Positions 50,471 to 60,262 are shown, numbered from the stretch's first letter. The stretch: 64,000 bases of DNA from Pedobacter puniceum (GCF_009674685.1 NZ_WKJI01000005.1:85444-149443), one strand, 5' to 3'. The notes: generated from the letters alone by a model not told the origin. Program-made: numbers and translations.

Positions 50471-51198
50471 TGGCTAACCTAGTCATAGATACTGGTAATA
50501 CATTTACAAAAATTGCAGTTTTTGAAGATGATAAATTAGTATTTATAACAAAAGTATCGGAGCTTAAAGAAGAAGATTTAAACACGATAGTTCAAAAATA
50601 TGCTATCAAACAGCTTATTTACGCTTCAGTAAAACAAGATTTTGCTTTTAACGTAGATGTTCCTGTTTTAAAATTTAGTCATCAAACTAAAATTCCTATT
50701 CACAATCTATACCTAACGCCAGAAACATTAGGTTTAGATAGGCTAGCAGCAGTGATAGGAGCCAATCATTTATTTAATAGTGCAGATGTTTTGGTGATAG
50801 ATGCAGGCACTTGCATCACTTATGACTTTATCAATAAACAAAAAGAATATAAAGGAGGAAGCATCTCCCCAGGTTTACAAATGCGGTTTAAAGCTATGCA
50901 TGAGTTTACCGGAAAGTTGCCATTGGTGGTATTAGATGAAAATAATACTGCTTTTTATGGAGCTTCAACGAGTGAAGCTTTACAAAGTGGTGTTGTAAAC
51001 GGATTGATTTTTGAAGTTACAGGATACATCAATCATTATTTAAATCAATATCCTGAAACTAAAATTATACTATGTGGCGGTGATGCATCGTTTTTTGATA
51101 CTAGATTGAAAAATAGCATCTTTGCCCACCAAATACTTACAGAACCTCATTTGGTTCTTATAGGTTTAAATAAGGTTGTTAACTATCAGCATGATTAA
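50470..51198 (+). CDS. coaX: type III pantothenate kinase
   Basis: A 242-residue CoaX that phosphorylates pantothenate in the first step of coenzyme A synthesis. ATP-binding phosphate motifs are IDTGNTFTKIAVF at the N-terminus and IDAGTCITYDFI, followed by GGSISPGLQMRFKAMHEFT, the family pantothenate region. It overlaps the following outer-membrane protein gene by 8 bp. Confidence 0.92.
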   Translation: MANLVIDTGNTFTKIAVFEDDKLVFITKVSELKEEDLNTIVQKYAIKQLIYASVKQDFAFNVDVPVLKFSHQTKIPIHNLYLTPETLGLDRLAAVIGANHLFNSADVLVIDAGTCITYDFINKQKEYKGGSISPGLQMRFKAMHEFTGKLPLVVLDENNTAFYGASTSEALQSGVVNGLIFEVTGYINHYLNQYPETKIILCGGDASFFDTRLKNSIFAHQILTEPHLVLIGLNKVVNYQHD

Positions 51199-52483
51199 AA
51201 CTCAAAAATATTTATTAATCGTTACCTTAATGGTAGCTTTTACCTTTACAGCTCTTGCGCAATCCACCATAAACTCTCCGTATTCACAATACGGATTAGG
51301 TAATTTAACAGGTACTTATTTACCTCAAAATAAAGGAATGGGTAATTTATCGGCAGCGGTAAGTTACTTCGGTGGCTACAGTAATATCAACCTTAATAAT
51401 CCAGCTTCTTATTCTAAAATAAGGCTAACTACTTTTGATATTGGTGTAGGTTCTAACATCCAAACCTTAAAAAAAGGTTCAGATTCAGAAAATAGTTTCA
51501 ATGCCATGCTGAAGCATTTAACCATAGCAGTTCCGGTTAATAAAAAGTCTGCCGTAAGTTTTGGGTTAATTCCTTATAGCAATTTTGGATACAGCTATAC
51601 TACACCAGGTACTGTTTCAGATATTAATGTTGATTATTTTTATAAAGGTGAAGGAGGCTTATCAAAAGCTTATTTAGGTTACGGTTTTGGTTTAGGAAAA
51701 AACTTAAACTTGGGTTTTAACATGTCTTATTTGTTTGGAAGCCTAAAAGAAGCTCGTTCAACAGAATATCAAGATGTTGCATCCTTTTATAACTCAAGAA
51801 CAGAAAATAGAAACGGTATTGGAGGCTTAACCTTTGATTTAGGTCTACAATATATAGCGGCTTTATCTTCTAAAACATCTTTAACCATTGGTTATAATAC
51901 ATCATTAAAGTCATCATTAAATACCAATAATACCAATAGTACTTTTACTTATATTACTAATATTTCTACAGGAGATGAGTTTAAAATAGATACTATTTCT
52001 TCGGTTTTAGACCGTGAAGGGAAAATAAATCTACCTGCTTCGCATACAGTAGGTATCTCTTTAATGAAAGAAAATAAATGGCTTATTGGTGCAGATTTTA
52101 GAATGTCTAATTGGTCAGACCATCGTATCAATGGGAATAATCCAAATCTCAATAATACATGGGGGGTGTCTGTTGGAGGTGTCATCGTACCAAATATAAA
52201 TGCGGTTACCAATTATCTTAAACTTATGGATTATCGTTTTGGGGTTAATTACGATAAATCTTATGTAAAGATTAACAATACCGAAATAGATGTTAAAAGC
52301 ATTAATCTTGGCCTAGGTTTACCATTAGTGTCTAATAGGTCTGCATTTTACAAGATAAATGTTTCTACCGAGATTGGAACTCGCGGCACCATTGACAATA
52401 ACCTGATAAAAGAGAATTTTTATAATATCAACTTAGGTTTCACCATCAATGACAGATGGTTTCAGAAATATAAATACGATTAA
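51191..52483 (+). CDS. putative outer-membrane beta-barrel protein
   Basis: A 430-residue protein with a signal peptide (MIKTQKYLLIVTLMVAFTFT to ALAQ) and an alternating polar/hydrophobic strand pattern, as in FadL/TodX-type barrels. The N-terminal region has SPYSQYGLGNLTGTYLPQNK and NLNNPASYSK, which recur in Bacteroidota membrane-protein families. ATG at 51191 is preferred to a TTG at 51176, although both overlap coaX. Placed before lptC, it may take part in outer-membrane biogenesis, but no function is clear. Confidence 0.65.
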   Translation: MIKTQKYLLIVTLMVAFTFTALAQSTINSPYSQYGLGNLTGTYLPQNKGMGNLSAAVSYFGGYSNINLNNPASYSKIRLTTFDIGVGSNIQTLKKGSDSENSFNAMLKHLTIAVPVNKKSAVSFGLIPYSNFGYSYTTPGTVSDINVDYFYKGEGGLSKAYLGYGFGLGKNLNLGFNMSYLFGSLKEARSTEYQDVASFYNSRTENRNGIGGLTFDLGLQYIAALSSKTSLTIGYNTSLKSSLNTNNTNSTFTYITNISTGDEFKIDTISSVLDREGKINLPASHTVGISLMKENKWLIGADFRMSNWSDHRINGNNPNLNNTWGVSVGGVIVPNINAVTNYLKLMDYRFGVNYDKSYVKINNTEIDVKSINLGLGLPLVSNRSAFYKINVSTEIGTRGTIDNNLIKENFYNINLGFTINDRWFQKYKYD

Positions 52484-52485
52484 AA

Positions 52486-53061
52486 ATGCTAAGCAGAATT
52501 TCTTTTTTTCTGTTTGTTGGTGTCTTTGGTTTTTTTTTAACCGCTTGCGATAGCGATTTAAACTCGGCCAAATCCATTGATTTGGATGAAAACGTTCAGG
52601 TTGAAACCACCAAAGGAGCTGAAATTATTTATAGCGATTCTGCAAAAGTAAAAGCCAAACTAAAAGCACCTATTTTACTACACTTTAAAGCATCCAAACC
52701 CTATTACGAAATGCCTAAAGGCATCAATGTAGTTTTTTATGATGAAAATCTAAATCCTACGAGTACTGTTACTTCTGATTATGCTATTAGAAGAGAACAT
52801 GAAAAAACGGTAGAATTACGTAAAAATGTTGTGGCTACAAATATAAAAGGCGAAACTTTTAAATCAGAAGAGCTTATTTGGGATGAGAATACGAAAAAGT
52901 TTTATTCTAATCAGGTAGTAAGTATCAATACAGGGCAAGCAACCATCTCTGGCACTAGTTTTTGGGCTTTAGAAGACTTTAGTTATTATGAAATTAAACA
53001 AGGTAGCGGTCCAATACAATTTAATGCAGATTTAGATAGCACAGCCACTGCAACACCTTAA
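52486..53061 (+). CDS. lptC: LPS export periplasmic protein LptC
   Basis: A 191-residue LptC-like protein of the Lpt bridge. A lipoprotein signal ends LTACD (Cys21), and the soluble part has YSDSAKVKAKLKAPILLHFK, MPKGINVVFYDENLNP and YEIKQGSGP typical of the beta-jellyroll with LptA/LptC likeness. It starts 3 bp after the outer-membrane protein gene, consistent with an envelope-assembly operon. Confidence 0.8.
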   Translation: MLSRISFFLFVGVFGFFLTACDSDLNSAKSIDLDENVQVETTKGAEIIYSDSAKVKAKLKAPILLHFKASKPYYEMPKGINVVFYDENLNPTSTVTSDYAIRREHEKTVELRKNVVATNIKGETFKSEELIWDENTKKFYSNQVVSINTGQATISGTSFWALEDFSYYEIKQGSGPIQFNADLDSTATATP

Positions 53062-53099
53062 ATGATACCGAAATAGCTTAATAAAGCCAATAAATAAAA

Positions 53100-53131
53100 T
53101 TTGCGCATTAATTACTGAAATTTGTATCTTG
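53100..53131 (+). promoter_or_regulatory. candidate promoter for the peptidylprolyl isomerase gene
   Basis: TTTG at 53100-53103 and TATCTTG at 53125-53131 resemble the Bacteroidota -33 and -7 elements with 21 bp between them. The start codon is at 53166. The -7 box has one mismatch. Confidence 0.4.
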
Positions 53132-53165
53132 CGCCCTCTAAAATTTAAAATAAATAAAGAATCAT

Positions 53166-55268
53166 ATGGGAATCATGGGTTTTTTGCGTAACCGAGCTGG
53201 TGCGATTATTATTATAGCCATAGGTTTAGCAATTGTAGCATTTCTTTTAAGTGATGCAATAAGAAGCGGAAGTGGATTTATAGCTGATGCACAAAGCGAG
53301 GTAGGTGTAATAGACGGAGAAAAAATTTCTTACACCGAGTTTAACGAACGTGTTGAGCAAAACGCTCAACAGTTTAAAGCGCAAATGGGTGGTAATTTAA
53401 ATGCTCAAATGCAATCTTATGTGGTAGAAAACACTTGGAATCAAATGCAATCTTCAGTGATTCTGAAAAAGCAAACAGAAAAGTTAGGGATAGCTGTAGG
53501 TAATACAGAATTATTTAACATCATGTTTGATAATCCTACTCAGCAGATGCAACAAATCTTCACTAATCCAGAAACTGGTGCTTTTGACAGAAATACAGCT
53601 ATCAACTCTAGAAAAAGTGCTGGTACAGATCCTTCTGGTCAGTTAGAAAAGCAGTGGTTAGCTTTGGAAGAAAGCGTTGAGCAAGAGCGTATCAACCAAA
53701 AGTATTTAAGCTTAATTAAGAATGGCGTTTATGCTAACTCTTTAGATGCTAAAGATGATTATATCAACAGAAATAAACTGGTTAAGTTTGACTATGTAGT
53801 TCTTGATTACGCATCTATACCTGCTAATCAGGTAAAGTTAACAGATGCTGATTACCAAGAGTATTACGATAAAAATAAGTTCAGATTTAAAAATAGAACA
53901 GAAACTAGAACATTTGAATATGTTTCTTTTGATGCTTCACCTTCTAAACAAGATACTTTAGAAGCAAAAGCAAAAATTGATAAAATTACTGAAGGTTTAA
54001 GAACCAGCACTAATGATTCTCTTTTTGTTGCCATCAATGCGGATACTAAAATGCCTTTAACTTATCAAAAGAAAGGTGCTTTAGAGCCAGCATTAGATTC
54101 AGTAATGTTTACAGCTCCTAAAGGTTATATTTACGGACCTTATTTCTCTGGTAATGCTTATAAAGTAGCTAAGTTAATAGATACTAGAGTTGGTCCAGAT
54201 TCTGTTAAAGCTCGTCATATTTTAATTAATCCAGCTTCTGAAGGTGGTATTGATAAAGCACAGGCAAAGGCAGATTCTATCAGAAATCTTATTGCCAAAG
54301 GTGCTGATTTTGCAAAATTAGCGAAAGAGTTTGGTACAGATGGGACAAGAGATGCTGGAGGTGATTTAGGCACATTTGGTCGCGGAGCTAATATACCTAA
54401 GTTTGAAGATGCGGTATTTGGCGGTTCGGTCGGGCAACTGTTCACCCTGAAAACCCAATATGGGGTGCATGTAATAGAAATCCAAAAACAAATTGGTTCT
54501 TCTAAAGTAGTTAAAGTTGCTATTGTTGATAAAGCATTAGCACCAAGCTCTCAAACAGAGCAGGTGGCTTATCAAAAAGCACAATCTTTCTTAAGCGAAG
54601 TAAGCAACTTGAAAGAATTTGAGGCAGCGGCACAAGCTAAAAAAATCAATAAATTAGTGGGTGAAGACGTTGGTCCTTTACAAGCTAGTATACCAGGATT
54701 AGAAGATGCAAGAAGCCTAGTTCGTTGGGTTTATACCGCAGATAAAGGTGATGTTTCTAAAGAAATTTTTGACATTGGCGATAAATATGTAATTGCTGTA
54801 TTAACTAAAATTAAGCCAGAAGGTACTTTATCATTAGAAGATGTTAAAAAACAAATAGAGCCTGCAGTACAAAATATGGTTAAAGCAAGAATGCTTAAAG
54901 AAAAGGCAGACAAAGCTTTACAAGGTGCTTCTTCTTTAGCTCAGGTAGCTCAAAAATTAGGTAAACCTGTTACTCCGGTAGAAAACATCGTATTTGCTAA
55001 TCCAGTAATTCCAGGTTTATCTCAAGAAAATAAAGTTATAGGTTCAATTTTTGGAGCTCAACCAGGAAAATTATCTTCAGCTATTGAAGGCGAGGCTGGG
55101 GTTTATATCTACACCGTTAAAGGCTTTACCAATCCTCCGCCATTTAAAGATGTAGCTAAAGTTAAAGAACAAGTAATGCAAACACTTTCTCAGCAAGTAG
55201 ACGGTGCTGTATTCGAAGTTCTAAGAGAAAAAGCAAATGTTAAAGATTATAGAGCAAAATTCTATTAA
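53166..55268 (+). CDS. PpiD/SurA-type peptidylprolyl isomerase
   Basis: A 700-residue envelope chaperone. A single N-terminal transmembrane helix (GAIIIIAIGLAIVAFLLSDA, about residues 13-32) anchors it, then a SurA-N-like region follows (YTEFNERVEQNAQQFK). A parvulin (PpiC) domain runs from about residue 348 (KARHILINPAS) to 440 (FTLKTQYGVHVIEIQ), with a second, degenerate C-terminal parvulin-like part. This resembles the periplasmic PpiD/SurA chaperones that fold outer-membrane proteins, in the double-domain form common in Bacteroidota. Confidence 0.87.
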   Translation: MGIMGFLRNRAGAIIIIAIGLAIVAFLLSDAIRSGSGFIADAQSEVGVIDGEKISYTEFNERVEQNAQQFKAQMGGNLNAQMQSYVVENTWNQMQSSVILKKQTEKLGIAVGNTELFNIMFDNPTQQMQQIFTNPETGAFDRNTAINSRKSAGTDPSGQLEKQWLALEESVEQERINQKYLSLIKNGVYANSLDAKDDYINRNKLVKFDYVVLDYASIPANQVKLTDADYQEYYDKNKFRFKNRTETRTFEYVSFDASPSKQDTLEAKAKIDKITEGLRTSTNDSLFVAINADTKMPLTYQKKGALEPALDSVMFTAPKGYIYGPYFSGNAYKVAKLIDTRVGPDSVKARHILINPASEGGIDKAQAKADSIRNLIAKGADFAKLAKEFGTDGTRDAGGDLGTFGRGANIPKFEDAVFGGSVGQLFTLKTQYGVHVIEIQKQIGSSKVVKVAIVDKALAPSSQTEQVAYQKAQSFLSEVSNLKEFEAAAQAKKINKLVGEDVGPLQASIPGLEDARSLVRWVYTADKGDVSKEIFDIGDKYVIAVLTKIKPEGTLSLEDVKKQIEPAVQNMVKARMLKEKADKALQGASSLAQVAQKLGKPVTPVENIVFANPVIPGLSQENKVIGSIFGAQPGKLSSAIEGEAGVYIYTVKGFTNPPPFKDVAKVKEQVMQTLSQQVDGAVFEVLREKANVKDYRAKFY

Positions 55269-55290
55269 TCGGTAATCAATAATTTTTATG

Positions 55291-55327
55291 ACCGGAGTCT
55301 GTTTAAAAATAGGCTCCGGTTTTTTTA
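55291..55327 (+). terminator. intrinsic terminator after the peptidylprolyl isomerase gene
   Basis: ACCGGAGTCT (55291-55300) pairs with AGGCTCCGGT (55311-55320) with one mismatch and a 10-nt loop, followed by TTTTTTTATTTTT. Confidence 0.8.
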
Positions 55328-55337
55328 TTTTTACACT

Positions 55338-55853
55338 ATGGATATTCAAGAAAATATAGTTAACAAAGTTGCGCAAAGTGGCTTGGTATCTGTAGACCTT
55401 GCAGACTTAAAACCAGCTGGTGAGAGAGTACTTTATGATATAAAGGATAATCTTTTTCATGGATTGATTTTAAAAGAGAAAGATTTTAGAGAATTTATTA
55501 AAACCCATAATTGGGAGCAGTACACAGGTAAGCATATTGCTATAACTTGCTCAGCAGATGCAATAGTACCAACGTGGGCTTATATGCTGCTTGCAACCAA
55601 AATGGCAGATTATGCGTCAACTATCATATATGGGAACTTAGAAGATTTGGAAATCTATCTTTTTAATCGTGAAATTGAAAAATTAGATGCTCAGCAATAT
55701 AAAGATCAAAGAATTGTAGTAAAAGGTTGTGGTGATATTTATGTTCCTACAGCTTCTTTTGTTGCTTTAACTTCAAAGTTGTTTCCGGTTGTAAAAAGTA
55801 TCATGTACGGTGAGCCTTGTTCTACAGTTCCTTTGTATAAGAGAAAAGATTAA
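55338..55853 (+). CDS. DUF2480 family protein
   Basis: A 171-residue cytoplasmic protein of the Bacteroidota DUF2480 family. Recognisable parts are VNKVAQSGLVSVDLADLKP at the N-terminus, IAITCSADAIVPTWAYMLLA, VVKGCGDIYVPTASFVAL and MYGEPCSTVPLYKRK at the C-terminus. Function unknown. It has several Cys residues but no zinc ribbon pattern. It is a monocistronic-looking gene between two terminator-like or gene-free segments. Confidence 0.75.
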   Translation: MDIQENIVNKVAQSGLVSVDLADLKPAGERVLYDIKDNLFHGLILKEKDFREFIKTHNWEQYTGKHIAITCSADAIVPTWAYMLLATKMADYASTIIYGNLEDLEIYLFNREIEKLDAQQYKDQRIVVKGCGDIYVPTASFVALTSKLFPVVKSIMYGEPCSTVPLYKRKD

Positions 55854-55940
55854 ATTGGTTTGCTTTTTGATTTTATGTTTATGTAAATCATCGTATGCAA
55901 TCCATAGAAATATTTTACGTAATTAGATTTACATAACAGC

Positions 55941-56726
55941 ATGAAGCCAACCATGAAATATATATATGCGCTCATCATTATCCTATGTTCTGGACAGGTA
56001 AACAGTCAAGAAGTCGCTTATTTAAATAACTCGTCTTTCAATACCGGGGAAGTTTTAAAATATAAGCTCAAGTATGGCTTTATTACAGCTGCCGAAGCTT
56101 CTTTAAAAGTATTAGATAGCGATGTTAAATTTGAAAACCAGCCTACCTATCACTTATTAGTTCAGGGTAAAACTACTGGTACTTTTGATATTTTTTATAA
56201 GGTTCGTAATAGGTATGATTCTTATATCAGCAGAAAAACTTTTACCCCATTTTTATATACAGAGAATATTCAAGAAGAAAATTATAGGAGATCAGAAAAG
56301 GCTCGTTTTTATCAGGATGAAAAAAAGATAGTTGCTAACAAAGGCACTTTTAAATCACCTGTAGAGCAAACTTTTGATTTAGTATCAGCCTATTATTTTG
56401 CAAGAAATTTAGATTTAACGGGTATAAAAGTTGGAGATAAACTTACCCTGCGTTATTTCTTGAGTGATGAAGTTACACCTTTAACCATAGAATATCTTGG
56501 TAAAGAAATTGTGAGAACAAGTAAAGGTAAAGTAAGGTGTTTAAAATTTAGTCCATCTATTTCACCAGGAAGAATTTTTAGAAAAGATAGTCAGTTATTC
56601 TTATGGATAACCGATGATGTAAATCGTATCCCGGTAAAAGCAGAAGCAGAAGTTTTAGTAGGTAGCATCACCATGGAGCTTAGTGATGCTAGAGGTTTAA
56701 GACAGGCACTGCAAATTATAAAGTAA
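55941..56726 (+). CDS. DUF3108 family secreted protein
   Basis: A 261-residue protein with a signal peptide (YIYALIIILCSGQVNSQ, about residues 6-22) and a DUF3108 beta-barrel-like domain: NTGEVLKYKLKYGFITAAEA, YRVRNRYDSYI-like strands and KVRCLKFSPSISPG near residue 195. DUF3108 proteins are periplasmic or outer-membrane-associated, of unknown role. A second ATG at 55953 is an alternative start. Confidence 0.72.
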   Translation: MKPTMKYIYALIIILCSGQVNSQEVAYLNNSSFNTGEVLKYKLKYGFITAAEASLKVLDSDVKFENQPTYHLLVQGKTTGTFDIFYKVRNRYDSYISRKTFTPFLYTENIQEENYRRSEKARFYQDEKKIVANKGTFKSPVEQTFDLVSAYYFARNLDLTGIKVGDKLTLRYFLSDEVTPLTIEYLGKEIVRTSKGKVRCLKFSPSISPGRIFRKDSQLFLWITDDVNRIPVKAEAEVLVGSITMELSDARGLRQALQIIK

Positions 56727-56777
56727 AGCCGTTCTATTTCTGATAGAATTTTATAATTTTACTGTTTTACTAAAACT

Positions 56778-58046
56778 TTGATAAATTCTAAAGAAATTTC
56801 AATAGCCGTCATTGGTCAAGGATATGTGGGTTTGCCCCTAGCAGCAGCTTTTGGTAAAATTTACTCTACCATCGGTTTTGATATTGATACTCAACGTGTA
56901 CAAGAGCTCCTAAAAGGAGAAGATAAAACTTTACAGCTTAGTGCTGATGAGCTGAGAAGTTCAGAAAAACTTCGTTTTTCTTCTAATCAAATGGATATTG
57001 CTAGTTGTAATGTTTTCATCATCACAGTTCCAACACCTATAAATGCTTTCAAATCTCCAGATTTAAGTTTGCTGTTAGAAGCGAGCAAAATGGTAGGTAG
57101 TATCTTGAAAAGTGGAGATACGGTCATTTACGAATCTACCGTTTACCCTGGCTGTACAGAAGATGATTGCGTTCCTGTTCTTGAAGCTCATAGTAAGTTA
57201 AAATACAACAAAGATTTTTTTGTTGGCTATTCGCCAGAGCGCATTAATCCCGGAGATAAAATCAATACTTTAAGCAAGATTATTAAAGTAACATCGGGTT
57301 CTAACCCAAATACAGCAAATTTTGTAAATCAATTATATCAATCCATCATCATAGCTGGTACTCATTTAGCGCCATCTATTAAAGTGGCCGAGGCTGCAAA
57401 AGCTATAGAGAACGCACAAAGAGATGTCAATATCTCTTTTGTAAATGAATTGGCGCTTATTTTTGATAGAATAGGTATAGATACCCATGATGTTTTAGAT
57501 GCAGCCGCTACCAAGTGGAATTTTTTGAAGTTTAAACCTGGTTTGGTTGGGGGGCATTGTATAGGTGTAGATCCTTATTATCTGGCACATAAAGCCGAGG
57601 CTTTAGGTTATCATCCACAAGTTATTCTATCAGGAAGAAGGGTGAATGATAATATGGGGATGTTTGTGGCCAATAAATTAATTAAGCTATTAATTAGTAA
57701 AGGAAATGCTATTAAGGGTGCTAAAGCACTTATTTTAGGTTTCACTTTTAAAGAAAATTGTCCGGATATTAGAAACACTAGGGTAATTGATATTTATAAA
57801 GAATTAAAGCAGTTTGGTTTAGAAGTAGATGTTTATGACCCTTGGGCAAATTCACAAGAAGTAGCGTCTGAATATCAATTTTCTTTAATTCCTACTTTGA
57901 CAGATGAACAATACGATGCTGTAATTATTGCGGTAGCACATCATCAGTTTTTAGAATTAGATTATGCTAATTTTAAAAAGAATGGAGCTGTGATTTTTGA
58001 TACTAAATCTATTATCCCTCGAGTTTTTGTAGATGCGAGATTATAA
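56778..58046 (+). CDS. UDP-N-acetylglucosamine/galactosamine 6-dehydrogenase
   Basis: A 422-residue nucleotide-sugar dehydrogenase oxidising the C6 hydroxyl to a carboxylate. The NAD motif is AVIGQGYVGLPLAAAFG near residue 10, CPDIRNTRVIDIY and KPGLVGGHCIGVDPYYLAHK carry the substrate and catalytic-cysteine regions. The start is TTG at 56778; no in-frame ATG lies near. It matches WbpA/WbpO/VipA enzymes, and the two following genes complete a WbpA-WbpE-WbpD-like set. Confidence 0.87.
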   Translation: MINSKEISIAVIGQGYVGLPLAAAFGKIYSTIGFDIDTQRVQELLKGEDKTLQLSADELRSSEKLRFSSNQMDIASCNVFIITVPTPINAFKSPDLSLLLEASKMVGSILKSGDTVIYESTVYPGCTEDDCVPVLEAHSKLKYNKDFFVGYSPERINPGDKINTLSKIIKVTSGSNPNTANFVNQLYQSIIIAGTHLAPSIKVAEAAKAIENAQRDVNISFVNELALIFDRIGIDTHDVLDAAATKWNFLKFKPGLVGGHCIGVDPYYLAHKAEALGYHPQVILSGRRVNDNMGMFVANKLIKLLISKGNAIKGAKALILGFTFKENCPDIRNTRVIDIYKELKQFGLEVDVYDPWANSQEVASEYQFSLIPTLTDEQYDAVIIAVAHHQFLELDYANFKKNGAVIFDTKSIIPRVFVDARL

Positions 58047-58047
58047 A

Positions 58048-59148
58048 ATGAAGCCAGTAAATATGATAGATTTGCCTCTAGAATATGCCACTCGGAAAGC
58101 TGAGTATGATGAGGCCATGCAAACTGTTTTACAGGCAGGAGATTTTATAAAGGGTAAAGCTGTAACTGAATTAGAATATCAGCTTGCTCAGTTTTTAAAT
58201 ATCAAACATAGTATTTCTTGTGCCAATGGCACTGATGCTCTAGAAATAGCATTAAGAGCATTAAATATTGGTGAAGGTGATGAAGTTATAGTACCCGCAT
58301 TTAGTTACGTAGCTGCTTTAGAGGTAGTAAGCTTAGTAGGGGCCACGCCAGTTTTGGTAGATGTTGAGGAGGATTATTTTCAAATAGATGTTACAAAACT
58401 AAAGTCGCTAATCAACCCGAGAACTAAAGCTATCATTGCAGTACATTTATTTGGGCAAACAGCTTATTTAGACGAATTGCTTGAAATAGCCAAAACTCAT
58501 GAATTATATGTCATTGAAGATAATGCTCAATCTTTTGGCGGCATGTATAAAAACCAGTATTTAGGAACTTTTGGTGATATGAGTTGTACTTCTTTTTTCC
58601 CGACAAAAAATTTAGCTTGCTATGGAGATGGAGGAGCTATTTTTACACAAGACGATGCTTTAGCCAAAAAAATACGGATGATTGCTAATCATGGTCAAAG
58701 TGCTAAGTATAACCATGAAATGGTAGGTAGAAATTCTAGGTTAGACACCATACAGGCCGCCGTTTTACAAGTTAAATTGCGCTATTTAAAACCTTCTTTA
58801 GCTATTAAAGCTGGCTTAGCAAAGTTATATCAACAGCAACTTCTAGAAATTGAAGGAATAAGCCTACCTCAAGTAGCACCTCATAGTCAGCATAGTTGGA
58901 ACCAATTTACCATTAGGGTTAATCAAAACAGAGATGGATTAAAGCAATTTTTAGCACAACATGGTGTTCAAAGTATGGTTTACTATCCAAAAGTATTATC
59001 GCAACAAATAGCATATGCTGGTTTAAATCAAGACTTTCCGGTTGCTCAGCAATTAACTAAAGAAGTTTTATCGCTACCTATACATGATCAACTAAAAGAA
59101 GAAGATATTCAGCAAGTTTCTAAACTTATCAAAGAATTTTATGGATAA
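58048..59148 (+). CDS. DegT/DnrJ/EryC1/StrS aminotransferase (WbpE-like)
   Basis: A 366-residue PLP aminotransferase acting on a nucleotide keto-sugar. Motifs are ISCANGTDALEIALRALN, EDNAQSFGG and the PLP lysine in TSFFPTKNLACYGDGGA. It resembles WbpE/QdtB type enzymes that aminate UDP-3-keto-glucuronate derivatives. ATG at 58048, one base past the previous stop, is preferred to an ATG at 58033 that would overlap the upstream gene. It overlaps the next gene by 8 bp. Confidence 0.87.
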   Translation: MKPVNMIDLPLEYATRKAEYDEAMQTVLQAGDFIKGKAVTELEYQLAQFLNIKHSISCANGTDALEIALRALNIGEGDEVIVPAFSYVAALEVVSLVGATPVLVDVEEDYFQIDVTKLKSLINPRTKAIIAVHLFGQTAYLDELLEIAKTHELYVIEDNAQSFGGMYKNQYLGTFGDMSCTSFFPTKNLACYGDGGAIFTQDDALAKKIRMIANHGQSAKYNHEMVGRNSRLDTIQAAVLQVKLRYLKPSLAIKAGLAKLYQQQLLEIEGISLPQVAPHSQHSWNQFTIRVNQNRDGLKQFLAQHGVQSMVYYPKVLSQQIAYAGLNQDFPVAQQLTKEVLSLPIHDQLKEEDIQQVSKLIKEFYG

Positions 59149-59641
59149 AAAACCATTTTTTGTTCATGATACAGCCATTATAGATGCTGCTGTTAAAATT
59201 GGTGAAGGTACTAAGATATGGCACTTCTCTCACATCAGCGAAAGCGTAAAAATTGGTAAAAATTGTGTGATTGGGCAAAATGTATTTATTGGTAGAAATG
59301 TGAAGATTGGTAATGGTGTTAAGATTCAAAATAATGTTTCTGTTTATGAAGGCGTTGAAATAGAAGATGATGTATTTATTGGGCCTTCAGTAGTATTTAC
59401 CAATGTTATCAATCCGAGAGCTTTTGTAGAACGTAAAACAGAATTTAAGCCCACTATCATCAAGAAGGGGGCTACTTTAGGTGCCAATAGCACTATCATT
59501 TGCGGTCATGATATTGGCGCTTATGCTTTTATTGGTGCTGGTTCTGTTTTAACTAAGGCCGTTCAAGATTTTGAACTTTGGTATGGTAACCCTGCTACAA
59601 AACATGGCATGGTTGATAAAGAAGGAAACATTTGTAAGTGA
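59141..59641 (+). CDS. hexapeptide N-acetyltransferase (WbpD-like)
   Basis: A 166-residue left-handed beta-helix acyltransferase. Repeated hexads such as IGKNCVIGQNVFIGRNVKIG run from about residue 40 to 130, with NVINPRAFVERKTEF in the loop and LGANSTIICGHDIGAYAFIG after it. This matches UDP-2-acetamido-3-amino-2,3-dideoxy-glucuronate N-acetyltransferase (WbpD). The start overlaps the aminotransferase gene by 8 bp. Confidence 0.85.
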   Translation: MDKKPFFVHDTAIIDAAVKIGEGTKIWHFSHISESVKIGKNCVIGQNVFIGRNVKIGNGVKIQNNVSVYEGVEIEDDVFIGPSVVFTNVINPRAFVERKTEFKPTIIKKGATLGANSTIICGHDIGAYAFIGAGSVLTKAVQDFELWYGNPATKHGMVDKEGNICK

Positions 59642-59698
59642 GCAATAGCTTGTAAGGATAAAAGACTAATTTTGTAGGTTGATATAATAAAGGGAGAT

Positions 59699-60262
59699 AT
59701 GTTAGAGGTTCAAAATACTTTAGTACATGAAGATGTTTTAAAACATAACTTTGTGTGCCATTTAGATAAATGTAAAGGGGCTTGTTGTATAGAGGGAGAC
59801 GCAGGCGCCCCTTTAGAAGAGCATGAATTGGCAATTTTAGACGAGATTTATCCTCAGGTTAAACCTTACATGACAGCTAAGGGTATTGAAACTATAGAGC
59901 AAGTTGGTACATCAGTAAAAGATTTTGAAGGCGATTATACCACACCATGTATAGATACTAATAAAGAATGTGCTTATGTAATTTGGGAAAACGGTATCAC
60001 CAAATGCGCTATTGAAAAGGCTTACGAAGAAGGTAAAGTGAATTGGAAAAAGCCTATCTCTTGTCATTTATATCCTATAAGGATAACAGCTTATCCAGAT
60101 TTTGATGTTTTACATTATGATAGATGGAGTATTTGTGCTGATGCTTGTAATTTTGGAGATGCTTTAAACGTAAAGGTATACGAGTTTTTAAAAGAACCAT
60201 TGATAAGAAAGTATGGTGAAGCATGGTATTTAGATTTAAAAGAAAAAGTAGAAGGTGCTTAG
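59699..60262 (+). CDS. DUF3109 family Cys-rich protein
   Basis: A 187-residue protein of the DUF3109 family. A cysteine pattern is clear: FVCHLDKCKGACCIEGDAG near residue 20, TPCIDTNKECAYVI, TKCAIE, PISCHLYPIRI and SICADAC, enough Cys to bind an iron-sulfur or zinc centre. Related YkgJ-like families are called Fe-S or zinc chelating. Function unknown. It lies between the WbpD-like gene and rmlA but is probably unrelated to sugar chemistry. Confidence 0.75.
   Translation: MLEVQNTLVHEDVLKHNFVCHLDKCKGACCIEGDAGAPLEEHELAILDEIYPQVKPYMTAKGIETIEQVGTSVKDFEGDYTTPCIDTNKECAYVIWENGITKCAIEKAYEEGKVNWKKPISCHLYPIRITAYPDFDVLHYDRWSICADACNFGDALNVKVYEFLKEPLIRKYGEAWYLDLKEKVEGA

Noticed and set aside
51176..51190. 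TTG start five codons upstream for the outer-membrane protein
   Set aside because: The ATG at 51191 begins a proper signal peptide and reduces overlap with coaX.
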